Counted from the first letter of the stretch, positions 37,192 through 46,129 are shown. The stretch is 54,844 bases of DNA from an uncultured Eubacteriales bacterium (GCA_900316555.1 ONDL01000011.1:1-54844); one strand, 5' to 3'. Notes: generated by a model from the sequence alone, not told the origin. A program made the numbers and translations.

Positions 37192-37827
37192 ATGTCAAAG
37201 AATGACAGCATTTCCATGTCGGTAATACGGCGGTTGCCACGCTATTACCGCTTTCTCACCGAGCTCGACGAGCAGGGTGTCGACAGGATCTCATCTAACA
37301 AGCTCGCGGATATCATGAACGTCACCGCGTCGCAGGTCAGACAGGATCTGAACTGCTTCGGCGGCTTCGGTCAGCAGGGCTACGGCTACAGCGTCAGCCA
37401 GCTCAAGGACGAAATCAAGGGTATTCTCGGACTGAATAACGGCTACAAGGCGATACTCATCGGCGTCGGCAACTTCGGCTCCGCGCTTGCCAACCACCTC
37501 AGCTTTGACAAGCTGGGCTTTGAACTCGTCGCCTGCTTTGACAACGATAAAAGAAAGGTCGGTCAGACCATCGGTGAGATGGTTATCCGACACGACGACG
37601 AGCTTGAGGCTTATTGCAGCGGCAATCAGGTCGACACCGCGATTCTCTGTATCCCCAAGGAAAATGTGGAAACGGTACTGGATAAACTCTATTCCCTCGG
37701 AATCAGGAGCTTCTGGAATTTCAGTCACTATGATATTACCACGCGATACAGCGATACCGTGGTCGAGAATGTTCACCTGAGCGACAAGCTCATGACCCTT
37801 TGCTACAGAATGAACCACCACAATTAA
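37192..37827 (+). CDS. rex: Redox-sensing repressor Rex
   Basis: A 211-residue regulator that senses the NADH/NAD ratio. The N-terminal winged helix includes SSNKLADIMNVTASQVRQDL, and the C-terminal Rossmann domain starts IGVGNFGSAL (GxGxxG) near residue 90. ATG 37192 is preferred over GTG 37186, which is too close to AAAGGAG. It sits in the operon with aconitase and isocitrate dehydrogenase, which suggests a link between redox state and the citrate branch; whether it controls its own operon is unknown, as no clear Rex operator is seen. Confidence 0.95.
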   Translation: MSKNDSISMSVIRRLPRYYRFLTELDEQGVDRISSNKLADIMNVTASQVRQDLNCFGGFGQQGYGYSVSQLKDEIKGILGLNNGYKAILIGVGNFGSALANHLSFDKLGFELVACFDNDKRKVGQTIGEMVIRHDDELEAYCSGNQVDTAILCIPKENVETVLDKLYSLGIRSFWNFSHYDITTRYSDTVVENVHLSDKLMTLCYRMNHHN

Positions 37828-37847
37828 ACCATTCCCGGAGAAAAACA

Positions 37848-40034
37848 ATGAAGCGGCTGTTCGGTACAATCGGATCAACTTATCTGGCTGTACTGGCGGT
37901 CGCCTTTTTTCTGCCAAAATCCGCTGTTTTTCTGCTGGCAGCAGGCTTTGTGATCACAGGCTGCGGCATTGTTCTGGCTGTAAAAAGATTTGAAACCGGA
38001 AAAACCATGCTGCTCGCGGGCATTTCCGCGGCTTTGGCGGTTGTGAGTATATTTCTTTATCGGAATTATATCTACCAGCCCGTTGTCGATAATTATTCCG
38101 ATAAAGAAATATCATTCAAAGGCTATATATGCGATGAAATTAACATAGGCAGCAAAATCATCGTTATCCCGCTGCAAACCGAGGAGATCAACGGCGAAAA
38201 GGCAGAGGTCAAAATCAACCTCACGGTCTATAACGACTTTGAGGCTGAGGAATTCGACTGTGTTGAGGGCAGGCTGTTCGTATCCGCGCACGAAAGCGAG
38301 AACTTGATCAGCAAGGGCTGTTTTCTCAGCGCGTCTCAGGACAACAGCTTTGAGCTGAGAACCACAGGAGAAAAGCACTTCTCTCTGTACAGCCTCGCCG
38401 TTAACGTAAGAATGAAATGTAAGAGTGCGCTGACAAAGCTGTTGAACCGCGACAGCGGAGCTCTGTGCAAGGCTATTTTACTCGGCGACAAGTACGGTCT
38501 GAGAAAAACCTACAAGCACGACTTTCAGCGCACTGGAACCTCGTTCCTGATTGTCGTATCGGGAATGCACCTCTCCGTACTCTGCGGACTAATAAATATC
38601 CTGCTGAAACGGACTAAAATATCGCGGCTGCCAAGGTTAATTATTTTCCTTGTCGTCGTCATCGGGTTCTCCGCGGTGACGGGATTTACGCGTTCCGTTA
38701 TGAGAGCCGGTATTATGGTAATCCTCGCCTACTGCGGCGACGTAGTGCATCGAAAGGTAGACAGCATAAACTCGCTTGGTATTGCCGCTCTGATACTGGC
38801 GCTGCCGAATCCGTTCGTCGTCGGTGATCTGGGCGTGCTGATGTCGTTTTCCACAACACTCGGAATTGTCCTGTGGGCGCCGAAAATCATCGGTTTCCTT
38901 ACGCGGGTGCTTCACATCTGTTCCGTTAAGTTAAAGCCTTTGCGATGGATATTGAATTTCATTGTCAACCTGATTGCTGTTTCAGTTTCGGCTGCGCTGT
39001 GGGTAATGCCGATTCTGACGCTGTTCATCGGTCGGATTCCGCTGCTGGTTGTTCCCGTTTCTATCATCACCTCGCCGATTGCGAGCTTAATATTGATTCT
39101 GTCGGTAATTATGCTGGCGCTGTACTTTATCCCATTCATCTCTGTTCTCGCGAAACCGATCGCGCTTTTGCTGAACGTTCTCTGCGGCGCGCATCTGAAC
39201 ATCAATTCCTTTGTCGCTTCGATCCCGTTCTCCTCCGTAAAAACAGAAAAGCTATACTATTTCATCTGGCTGGGCGTAACCTGCGCGCTTGTGGCTGTCG
39301 GATATCTTATCCACGCGAAGAAAAAATACGTCGTCGCCTCTATCCTCATATCCGCGTTCGTTCTGGGTACGGGCTGGTCAGTGCAGGTGCTGACGGACAC
39401 GCACCCGACGGAAATCTATCTCAAACAAACATATCGAGGACTGACCGCGGGTGTCAGCAAGGACGGAAGCCTGTCAATACTGTGCTGCGGCGGCAACGGA
39501 CGTTACAACGACGATGTTATCGATGATTTGTACGCATACAACAGCGTTATTGATAACGCGGTAATCCCGAACCGCGTAAACTATTCCTCTTATCTCACGA
39601 TGCTGGAGGAACACTTCGACTTGAAAAACACAATTGTCAATCAGAAATACGCTGATGAAATATCCGAGGACGCGGACTTTGAGCTGTCCGAGAACAGCCG
39701 CATATCATTTGTACTTAACAGCGGTACCGTTGACGAAGTGATGAATATTGACGGTATTGTATATCAGTACCTGACGATTGAAAGCAGAACCCTGCTCTTT
39801 GTTCCCCATTACGGAGATATAGAAAAGCTGCCCGTAAAGTACCGGACAGCGGATTATATCATCATGGATTATGTGTCGTACCACGCGGAGCTTCTGAGCT
39901 GCCATACGCTGATTTACACCGGACAGCAAAACAAGCGGTATGACAAAAACGCTGAGCTGTTGGGTGAGATCAGCGACAAGCTGATTCTGCTGAAAAACAA
40001 AACTTACATATTTAAAATTCAAGAAGGGCGCTGA
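37848..40034 (+). CDS. comEC: DNA uptake channel protein ComEC/Rec2
   Basis: A 728-residue membrane protein. Two early hydrophobic helices are followed by a DUF4131-like outside domain (about 85-190). The Competence domain of several membrane helices starts at KAILLGDKYGLRK and contains TSFLIVVSGMHLSVLCG, the family signature. In this family it transports one DNA strand through the membrane. The C-terminal region (about 510-728) sits where a metallo-beta-lactamase-like domain is usual but has no HxHxDH metal motif. It starts 20 bases after rex with CGGAG upstream. No comEA is in the window. Confidence 0.9.
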   Translation: MKRLFGTIGSTYLAVLAVAFFLPKSAVFLLAAGFVITGCGIVLAVKRFETGKTMLLAGISAALAVVSIFLYRNYIYQPVVDNYSDKEISFKGYICDEINIGSKIIVIPLQTEEINGEKAEVKINLTVYNDFEAEEFDCVEGRLFVSAHESENLISKGCFLSASQDNSFELRTTGEKHFSLYSLAVNVRMKCKSALTKLLNRDSGALCKAILLGDKYGLRKTYKHDFQRTGTSFLIVVSGMHLSVLCGLINILLKRTKISRLPRLIIFLVVVIGFSAVTGFTRSVMRAGIMVILAYCGDVVHRKVDSINSLGIAALILALPNPFVVGDLGVLMSFSTTLGIVLWAPKIIGFLTRVLHICSVKLKPLRWILNFIVNLIAVSVSAALWVMPILTLFIGRIPLLVVPVSIITSPIASLILILSVIMLALYFIPFISVLAKPIALLLNVLCGAHLNINSFVASIPFSSVKTEKLYYFIWLGVTCALVAVGYLIHAKKKYVVASILISAFVLGTGWSVQVLTDTHPTEIYLKQTYRGLTAGVSKDGSLSILCCGGNGRYNDDVIDDLYAYNSVIDNAVIPNRVNYSSYLTMLEEHFDLKNTIVNQKYADEISEDADFELSENSRISFVLNSGTVDEVMNIDGIVYQYLTIESRTLLFVPHYGDIEKLPVKYRTADYIIMDYVSYHAELLSCHTLIYTGQQNKRYDKNAELLGEISDKLILLKNKTYIFKIQEGR

Positions 40035-40057
40035 ATGCGCCCTTCAATTATTTTTGT
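40023..40057. terminator. Terminator shared by comEC and the acylation operon
   Basis: GAAGGGCGC and GCGCCCTTC form a 9-bp stem with a 5-base loop. T-rich runs follow in both directions. The comEC stop codon lies in the loop. Confidence 0.88.
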
Positions 40058-41211
40058 TTAGCCGCGTAAGCCTCAACCTTATTGATAAGGTCGTTTGTTT
40101 CCCACAGCTCTATTTTTTTGTTTTTGGTGTTCTGCTTAAAGCGGTACTCGGTATAGTCATAGAACTTGTGCCAGAAATCAACCGACTCGTTCCACTGCTC
40201 CGTGTTTTTCTCGTCGAGAACAGTTTTGGGAACCTTATATTTCTCTGTGATGATCTTGCCGAAGTAATCCGTAAACTTGACCGAACCGTAAATATTGAGG
40301 TGGTCGTAGTTGTAGTAATCGTCGGCGGTGTAGGTCATCACGTTTTCATCGCGCTCGAAGTTGATATAATTGAAGCCGTACTCGCTGATTATATCAAATG
40401 CCGCATTGCCGCGGGTGAAGCGTTTGTATGTTTCCTTCTTAACGATATGCGGGAAGCGTACAAAGAGAAGGTTATCATACTTCTGTTCCTTGCAGTAATC
40501 GAGGAACTCACGCAGGAACACTTCATATCTCGGCTCGAGGTCGTTGCGGGTCTCGTCGGCAGGCAGCGTAGGATTGTAAATCTTTTCGTTTACGTTAAGC
40601 TTCTGCGCGGTGGTTTTGTAGCCCCTGAGATAGGTGTAACCGCGCATATCCTGGGTAAAGCGCGAGGTCATCTTGTTCCACGGCTCGGGGAAATCGTTCC
40701 ATACTCCGTGGTACTTGATAATAGGGAAATAGAACTCGCGTCTGCCGAGGTCGCGTACAGCCGGAGTCGTTTCGATATACTCGATCTTGTTGCCGTTGAG
40801 CGGAACATTGTCGATGTAGTTGCGGATACTCGACTCCTTCTCCTCGTTGTCTGTGCCGTACAGGAAACAGTTGATTTCAATGACGATCAGTTTGGGAGAC
40901 TGATTGCGCTCAACTTCCTTGATCTGCGTTTTCATCGCAGCCGCCGTGCTCGAGGCTGTGGCATACGGAAAGCTGGTGACGCCGTACTTCTCATAAAGCA
41001 GAGCAGGTGAAACGCCCGAGTACATCTCACTCGAACCAATCATCGCGACGTCGATCGTATCCTTGTCCTCGATGTAAAACGCGTCAAGGCGCATTCGGTT
41101 GGCGTCGTGGTGACAGAGCACGTACTCCTGCAAAAAGCCGATAACCAACGCCGACAGCAGAATAAACGCCGATATTTTTATTGCTCTTGTAATATATAGC
41201 TTTGCTTTCAT
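40048..41211 (-). CDS. DltD-like / SGNH-fold acyltransferase of the envelope acylation system
   Basis: A 387-residue protein with one N-terminal membrane helix (about 10-28) and a long outside domain. The SGNH-type catalytic sites are visible: IGSSEMYSGV near residue 55 (Ser nucleophile) and DHLNIYGSVKFTDYF near 305 (Asp and His). In the DltD role it would take the acyl group from the MBOAT shuttle and place it on the envelope polymer. It is the last gene of the operon. The sequence is not a close DltD match; it is assigned by fold motifs and position. Confidence 0.75.
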   Translation of the reverse strand: MKAKLYITRAIKISAFILLSALVIGFLQEYVLCHHDANRMRLDAFYIEDKDTIDVAMIGSSEMYSGVSPALLYEKYGVTSFPYATASSTAAAMKTQIKEVERNQSPKLIVIEINCFLYGTDNEEKESSIRNYIDNVPLNGNKIEYIETTPAVRDLGRREFYFPIIKYHGVWNDFPEPWNKMTSRFTQDMRGYTYLRGYKTTAQKLNVNEKIYNPTLPADETRNDLEPRYEVFLREFLDYCKEQKYDNLLFVRFPHIVKKETYKRFTRGNAAFDIISEYGFNYINFERDENVMTYTADDYYNYDHLNIYGSVKFTDYFGKIITEKYKVPKTVLDEKNTEQWNESVDFWHKFYDYTEYRFKQNTKNKKIELWETNDLINKVEAYAAKQK

Positions 41212-41272
41212 AAATACACTTACCTTTAGTAATTACGAAAAATATTGTTGCCCACCGGGCTTAACCGTCCCG

Positions 41273-42898
41273 TCAGAATTGGGCGTAAACGAAGTCCGCG
41301 GCGCTGTAGCCGGAGCCGTAGATGCCGAATACTACAATCGAAATCAAGGCTACAAACAGCAGCGCAAAACGAAGGATAAACGGCTTTTGGTCAAGCATGT
41401 GACGGATATCTAGGCCGTTCTTGGCGCGCTCCTGAATTATGCTCGCGATGAAGATAATCAGACCTCCGATAAGAACGACGAGATAATCCTTCTTGCCGAG
41501 TCCGAGGTCGCTTATCTGGCTGTAGCCGAGCTTGAAGTTCTGGTTCGTGAAGAACAGCCAGAAGGTGCGCATAGCCTGCGAGAAGCTGGGCGCAACGTCG
41601 AATACGTAGCCGACGAGAACGATCAGGAAGGTGCGGAACATCTGGAAAAGCATGAACGGGATGTTGGTATCCTTGATGTGCAGCTTGTCCTTCGCACTGA
41701 TGAACAGCGGCTCGAGAAGAATGCTGACCATGATGATCATACCGTTCCACGCACCGAATGCAACATACTTCCAGCTCGCGCCGTGCCATATACCTACAAC
41801 GAGGAATACGATCAGCGAGGCTACGCTGGTGGGAAGTACCTTCGAGATATGAGCGCCTGCGGCGGTCTTGCCGAAGCGCGTACCCTTCATCTTCTTGCTC
41901 GCGGTGATGAACGCGTTGGACATAGCCACGGGATAGAAGAGATAGTTTTTGAGCCATGCGCCGAGTGAAATGTGCCAACGGCGCCAGTACTCGTTGATTG
42001 AACGCGAGAAGTACGGACGCTTGAAGTTGTCGATCATATCGACGCCGAATATCTGCGCGACGCCTCGGGAAATATCAATACCGCCCGAGAAGTCGGCGTA
42101 AAGCTGCAAAGCGTAAAGCAAAACAGTAAATGTCAGAGTTGTGCCGCCGAACTTGTTGTAGTCGGCAGTTACCGCGGTGATTGCGATAACAGCGCGGTCG
42201 GCGATAACGAGCTTCTTGAAGAAGCCCCACATGATAAGCTCACAGCCGTGCTTGAAGCGTGTGAAATCAAAATCGTGTCCCTCAAAGAGCTGAACCGCGA
42301 GCTGGTCGTAGATGCTGATAGGTCCCTGAATGATCTGCGGGAAGAATGAAACGAAGAGCAGCAGCTTGAGAGGGTTCTTCTGCGGCGCGGTCTTTTCGCG
42401 GTACACATCGACGATGTAGCCCATCGACTGGAAGGTGTAGAACGAGATACCAAGAGGCAGAATGAGCTTTAGGCTCGGCGCCGAGAAGTCAAGGCTGAAC
42501 GCGCCGAGAATGTCGTTGAGGCTGCCCGCGAAGAAGTTGTAATACTTCAGAAACGCGAGAATGCCGAAGTTGAGCAGCAACGCGAGAGTCATAACCAGGC
42601 GCATTCGAACCTTGGTTTTGTTCTTGTACTTCTTCTTGTCGTCGCGGCTCCACTCGCTCTTGTGCTCCTTGAGCACAGCCTTGGACTTAACCGATACCCT
42701 GTTGAGCCACAGTGCTATCAGGTATGTGCTCAGAGTCGTGAAAAGCATGAATGCACCGAGCTGGTAGCTCCAGGTGCAATAAAAAAAGATACTCGCCGCG
42801 AGGAGTACTGTCCAGCGGTACTTCTTGAAGGGAAGTACAAAATACACCAGCGCGGTCGCCAACACAAAGAATATAAAGTTTAATGATGTATAGGTCAA
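41273..42898 (-). CDS. MBOAT O-acyltransferase (DltB/AlgI-like) with C-terminal acyl-shuttle motif
   Basis: A 541-residue polytopic membrane protein. It carries the MBOAT core FWRR-type segment (YWRRWHISLGAWLKNYLFYP) and the catalytic His region GIWHGASWKYVAFGAWNG near residue 375. It is longer than DltB (about 400) and closer in length to AlgI-type proteins. It ends in FVYAQF, a six-residue motif with a central Tyr. Such a hexapeptide, on the microprotein DltX or fused to an MBOAT, carries the acyl group on its Tyr outside the membrane. TTG 42898 is the start, eight bases after AGGAG. It would pass the group from the carrier-protein thioester to the SGNH transferase. Confidence 0.88.
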   Translation of the reverse strand: MTYTSLNFIFFVLATALVYFVLPFKKYRWTVLLAASIFFYCTWSYQLGAFMLFTTLSTYLIALWLNRVSVKSKAVLKEHKSEWSRDDKKKYKNKTKVRMRLVMTLALLLNFGILAFLKYYNFFAGSLNDILGAFSLDFSAPSLKLILPLGISFYTFQSMGYIVDVYREKTAPQKNPLKLLLFVSFFPQIIQGPISIYDQLAVQLFEGHDFDFTRFKHGCELIMWGFFKKLVIADRAVIAITAVTADYNKFGGTTLTFTVLLYALQLYADFSGGIDISRGVAQIFGVDMIDNFKRPYFSRSINEYWRRWHISLGAWLKNYLFYPVAMSNAFITASKKMKGTRFGKTAAGAHISKVLPTSVASLIVFLVVGIWHGASWKYVAFGAWNGMIIMVSILLEPLFISAKDKLHIKDTNIPFMLFQMFRTFLIVLVGYVFDVAPSFSQAMRTFWLFFTNQNFKLGYSQISDLGLGKKDYLVVLIGGLIIFIASIIQERAKNGLDIRHMLDQKPFILRFALLFVALISIVVFGIYGSGYSAADFVYAQF

Positions 42899-42924
42899 AT
42901 TAACATCTCCTATGTAGGGGTGTC

Positions 42925-42970
42925 GTAAACAAAACTCAAGCTTGGGGCTGCCGATTTGGCAGCCTCAAGC
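42925..42970 (-). terminator. Hairpin inside the acylation operon
   Basis: GCTTGAGGCTGCC pairs with GGCAGCCCCAAGC (12 of 13 pairs, 5-base loop), followed on the minus strand by TTGAGTTTTG. It lies between the PLP-enzyme gene and the MBOAT gene and may reduce transcription into the MBOAT and SGNH genes. Confidence 0.6.
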
Positions 42971-42980
42971 GTGGTTATTT

Positions 42981-44162
42981 TCAAGGGGTGTTGAATACGT
43001 CGGAATAGAGTCTTTCGCGGAGAACGGTCAGACCGTCCTTCTCGGAATAGACAGAGATAACGGGCATCTCGCGGCTGAGGAATATCGCCATACCCTCCAT
43101 TGCGGAATAAGCGCCTGTTCTGGTGAACACGAGGGTGTCGCCGATTTCGAGGGAGTCAAACTCCGCCGCTCTGGCGAGAATGTCGTTGGTGGTGCAGAGG
43201 CTTCCGCAGAGTGTCCACGGAGCTACGCTGCCCGATGCTTCGTTGTCCTTGAGGTGAAGAATAACGGGAATCTGCATACCCTGGAGCTGTCCGTCGTATT
43301 TGAGCTGGTTAAGACCGCCGTCAACGATGGCATAGTTCACACCGTAGCAGGTTTTGACATCGATAACCTTTGTGAAGTAGTAACCGCAGGGTGCAGCAAA
43401 GAATCTGCCCATCTCTACGGTGAGCTCGGCGATTTCGCCGATTTCACGGATACGGGGTGCGATGTCGGCAAGACGTGCCGCTTCGAGCTCGTCCGCGTTT
43501 TCGTCGAAGTAATCGACCGCAAGACCGGTGCCGTATTCAAGGCGCTGTACGGTGAAGTCAAGCTCGTCCTTGATCTTGTGCACAAGCTCCTCAAGATAGT
43601 CGAGCTCGCGCAGGATAGGCTTAGCCTTGCGCTTCTGGGTGCCTGTGAAATAGTGGATACCCACAATCTCAACGCCCTCATAGTCGGCGCGGTTACGGAT
43701 AAGGTCGAGCACATCGCCCTCCTCCATACCGAACTGGGTGCCGCCCTTTACGTCGGTCACACGGAGCAGAACGGGAAAAACCTTGCCTCTGCTGAGCGCG
43801 GCTTCGTTAATGAGCTGAAGATGCAGGAAGCTCTCGGCTGTGAAGGTGCCTACATTGTCGTCGGCTGCGCGTTCAACGTCAGCCTTCGTCTTGTTGACGC
43901 CCGAGAAGATGATTTTGCTGACATCAACGCCTGTTTTTTCGCAGATCGTCAGCTCGCCCGGGCTGCAAACCTCGATCTTGTCAATGGTTTCGGGCAGTCT
44001 GCCGAGCAGAAAGGCGTTAGCCTTGATAGAGAAGCACAGTCCTACCTTGTCGCCGAACTGCTCGCGGATCAGCGCCGCGCGGGCGTTGAAGGCGTCGAGG
44101 TCGTAGACGTAGGAAGGCGTTCCAAGCTGTGAGAGGATTTCTCTGAGTTTGTTCTCGTTCAT
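42981..44162 (-). CDS. Fold-III PLP-dependent decarboxylase-type enzyme (DapDC/BtrK-like)
   Basis: About 393 residues of the diaminopimelate / ornithine decarboxylase-like fold (alanine-racemase barrel plus C-terminal domain). SIKANA near residue 45 carries the PLP lysine, CSPGEL follows, HYFTGTQKR matches the HxGSQ region, and EMGRFFAAPCG fits the phosphate-side motif. CGSLCTTNDIL and TGAYS match the C-terminal catalytic Cys and Tyr motifs. It lies directly after the carrier-protein gene (starts overlap-close) and before the MBOAT. BtrK, a member of this fold, decarboxylates glutamyl on a carrier protein; that is the favoured but unproved role. An amino-acid racemase or free amino-acid decarboxylase is possible. 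The gene does not belong to the standard dltABCD set. Confidence 0.85.
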   Translation of the reverse strand: MNENKLREILSQLGTPSYVYDLDAFNARAALIREQFGDKVGLCFSIKANAFLLGRLPETIDKIEVCSPGELTICEKTGVDVSKIIFSGVNKTKADVERAADDNVGTFTAESFLHLQLINEAALSRGKVFPVLLRVTDVKGGTQFGMEEGDVLDLIRNRADYEGVEIVGIHYFTGTQKRKAKPILRELDYLEELVHKIKDELDFTVQRLEYGTGLAVDYFDENADELEAARLADIAPRIREIGEIAELTVEMGRFFAAPCGYYFTKVIDVKTCYGVNYAIVDGGLNQLKYDGQLQGMQIPVILHLKDNEASGSVAPWTLCGSLCTTNDILARAAEFDSLEIGDTLVFTRTGAYSAMEGMAIFLSREMPVISVYSEKDGLTVLRERLYSDVFNTP

Positions 44163-44163
44163 A

Positions 44164-44394
44164 TTATTCATCCTGGAGCTCTTCAATCAGCGCGAGCATA
44201 GCCTTTGCGGAGTTGAAGTTGTCGGGTACGAGGTTGTTGGGCTTGATTTCGATATCAAACGCATCGTTGAGCTCGCCTACGAGAGCAACAATATCAAATG
44301 AATCGAGGATACCGTCGGTGATAAGCTTTGTTTCGTTAGCAAAGTCAACGTCGGGTCTGAGTTCTTCCAAGATTTCCATTAATTCATCCATCAT
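44164..44394 (-). CDS. Acyl/aminoacyl carrier protein (DltC-like)
   Basis: A 76-residue carrier protein. The Ser in DGILDSFDIVAL (residue 33) is the 4'-phosphopantetheine attachment site. It is acidic and helical throughout, as usual. AAGGAG lies eight bases before the ATG. It sits between the adenylation gene (23 bases upstream) and the PLP-enzyme gene. It should hold the amino acid as a thioester for the MBOAT. Confidence 0.92.
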   Translation of the reverse strand: MMDELMEILEELRPDVDFANETKLITDGILDSFDIVALVGELNDAFDIEIKPNNLVPDNFNSAKAMLALIEELQDE

Positions 44395-44417
44395 AGCAAT
44401 TTCTCCTTCTAAAATGA

Positions 44418-45923
44418 TTATTTAAAATATGTTTTTAAGGTCTGCATATCGATCTTGCCGTTGGGCAAGGTGGGCAGCTTGTCAAGGTTGACGAGCTTGC
44501 GGGGAACCATGAATGCAGGCATGTTCTTTCTGAAGCTGAGTACAATATCCTTGGAGGTCGCGTCGCCTGTGTAGAACAGGTAGAGGTGCTCCTTCGGCTT
44601 ATTGTAGAGCGAGCAGCAATCGACAACGCCGTCGATCTTGCGGGCGGCTTCCTCGATCTCACCGAGCTCAATGCGGTGTCCGAGGTGCTTGATCTGTCTG
44701 TCCATTCTGCCGTGAAAGTGCAGAATGCCGTTCTCGTCAAAGCTGCCGAGGTCGCCTGTGCGGTAAATCAGCTCGCGGTAGTTGGGGTTGAGCGGATTCT
44801 GGATAAACGCCTTCTCGGTGTAGCCCGCGTTGCCGTAGTAACCGAGCGCGAGTATGGGGCCGCTTACACAGATCTCACCAGTTTCACCGGTAGCAACAGG
44901 CTTGTTGTCCTCGGTGAGAAGTGTAACTCTGTAGTTGTCATACGGAGTTCCGATCGGCAGAACGGTGTCGTCGTCCACCTTCTCCTTGACCACGTAGTAG
45001 GTGCATGACGCTGTCGCCTCGGTGGGACCGTACTGATTGACATAGAGTACATCGGGAAGGTTTTCCTGCCAGATTTTGAGGTACTTGCAGGGCATAACCG
45101 AACCCGAGAAGCAGAGCTTCTTGAGATATTCGGGCTTGAGCACGTCGAACGCGCCGAGCTTCGCGGGAAGCTCTACGCCCGCAACGCTCCAGCAAAGAGC
45201 CGTGATTTTCTCCCTGTTGAGAGTTTCAAAGAGCGCGGTGGGTACCGCAAACTCGTTCTTCGGGATCACAAAGGTCGAAGCGCCGCGGCTGATCGGGAAA
45301 TAAATATCTCTGATAGCGGCGATATAATCGAGCGGCGACTGGTTGCCGAGAACGTCAGTGTCGTTGATATCGAGCACCTTGCTTACGGAGTCGATATAGG
45401 TCATCAGGCTCTGGTGAGAGGTGATAACGCCCTTGGGCACACCTGTTGAGCCGGATGTGAAGATAACATAGAGCGGAGAAGTGCAGATGAGAGTCTTTTC
45501 TCTCTGCTCAAGCAGCTCGTCGGAAACGGGGTAATCGATAATATCCTCCATCACAAAGATGGTGCCGCGGAACTCAAGTCCCTGTGCAATATCGAGATGC
45601 GCTTTGTCAACAAGCATGTAGTCCGCCTTGATAACGCCGAGAATCTGGTTCAGTCGGGTCACCGGCATGTCGCCGTCCATTGGCGCGTAGAAGCAGCCTG
45701 CTCTGACAACGCCGAGGAAGCAGGCGGGTGTGAAGATGTGTCTGCCCGACATAACCACTACAGGCGCACCCGCGGGTACAAGACGCGCGAGATATGTGCC
45801 GATTGATCTGGTCAAATCATTGAACTGACTAAAGGTCAGCGAGTTTTCAGGATCCTTGTAGGCGATTTTGTCACCGTATTTTTCTACTGCGGAATTAAGT
45901 CTGCAAAGTACCGAGGTTTCCAT
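44418..45923 (-). CDS. DltA-like amino-acid adenylation (AMP-forming) enzyme
   Basis: A stand-alone adenylation domain of about 501 residues. A3 is FTSGSTGVPKGV near residue 145, A5 is NQYGPTEAT, A7 is YRTGDLG, A8 is GRMDRQIKHLGHRIELGEIE and A10 is LPNGKIDM. It activates an amino acid with ATP and loads the carrier protein encoded next. The specificity pocket cannot be read reliably here; D-Ala is the default for DltA but is uncertain in this context. The start ATG 45923 follows GGGGAG. First gene of the operon. Confidence 0.88.
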   Translation of the reverse strand: METSVLCRLNSAVEKYGDKIAYKDPENSLTFSQFNDLTRSIGTYLARLVPAGAPVVVMSGRHIFTPACFLGVVRAGCFYAPMDGDMPVTRLNQILGVIKADYMLVDKAHLDIAQGLEFRGTIFVMEDIIDYPVSDELLEQREKTLICTSPLYVIFTSGSTGVPKGVITSHQSLMTYIDSVSKVLDINDTDVLGNQSPLDYIAAIRDIYFPISRGASTFVIPKNEFAVPTALFETLNREKITALCWSVAGVELPAKLGAFDVLKPEYLKKLCFSGSVMPCKYLKIWQENLPDVLYVNQYGPTEATASCTYYVVKEKVDDDTVLPIGTPYDNYRVTLLTEDNKPVATGETGEICVSGPILALGYYGNAGYTEKAFIQNPLNPNYRELIYRTGDLGSFDENGILHFHGRMDRQIKHLGHRIELGEIEEAARKIDGVVDCCSLYNKPKEHLYLFYTGDATSKDIVLSFRKNMPAFMVPRKLVNLDKLPTLPNGKIDMQTLKTYFK

Positions 45924-45979
45924 AGCTCTCCCCTTTTTGTAACAAAAATGTTTCCGTTTTGTCTTTTTATTCACTAAAT

Positions 45980-46008
45980 ATTATAATATAACGAGGTCAA
46001 ATGGTCAA
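45980..46008 (-). promoter_or_regulatory. Promoter of the acylation operon
   Basis: Minus strand: -35 TTGACC, 17-base spacer, -10 TATAAT. A second TTGACC-like word follows eight bases after the first. Confidence 0.75.
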
Positions 46009-46129
46009 GCATTTAATTGATTTTTTCACATAATTTAGCATTTTTCTGAATGGTTACAATGAGTTAATCGCATTTTTGTTATTGTTACCAAAAATTATGC
46101 AATTATTTGTCTGAATTCACCAGTGAACG

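Noticed and set aside
36035..37240. 401-codon open frame opposite isocitrate dehydrogenase
   Set aside because: Antisense to a highly conserved enzyme; a by-product of codon bias.
42942..44132. 396-codon open frame opposite the PLP enzyme
   Set aside because: Antisense shadow; the minus-strand gene has all motifs and proper spacing.
44418..45923. Non-ribosomal peptide synthetase
   Set aside because: The adenylation enzyme stands alone with a separate carrier protein; no condensation or thioesterase domain is present.
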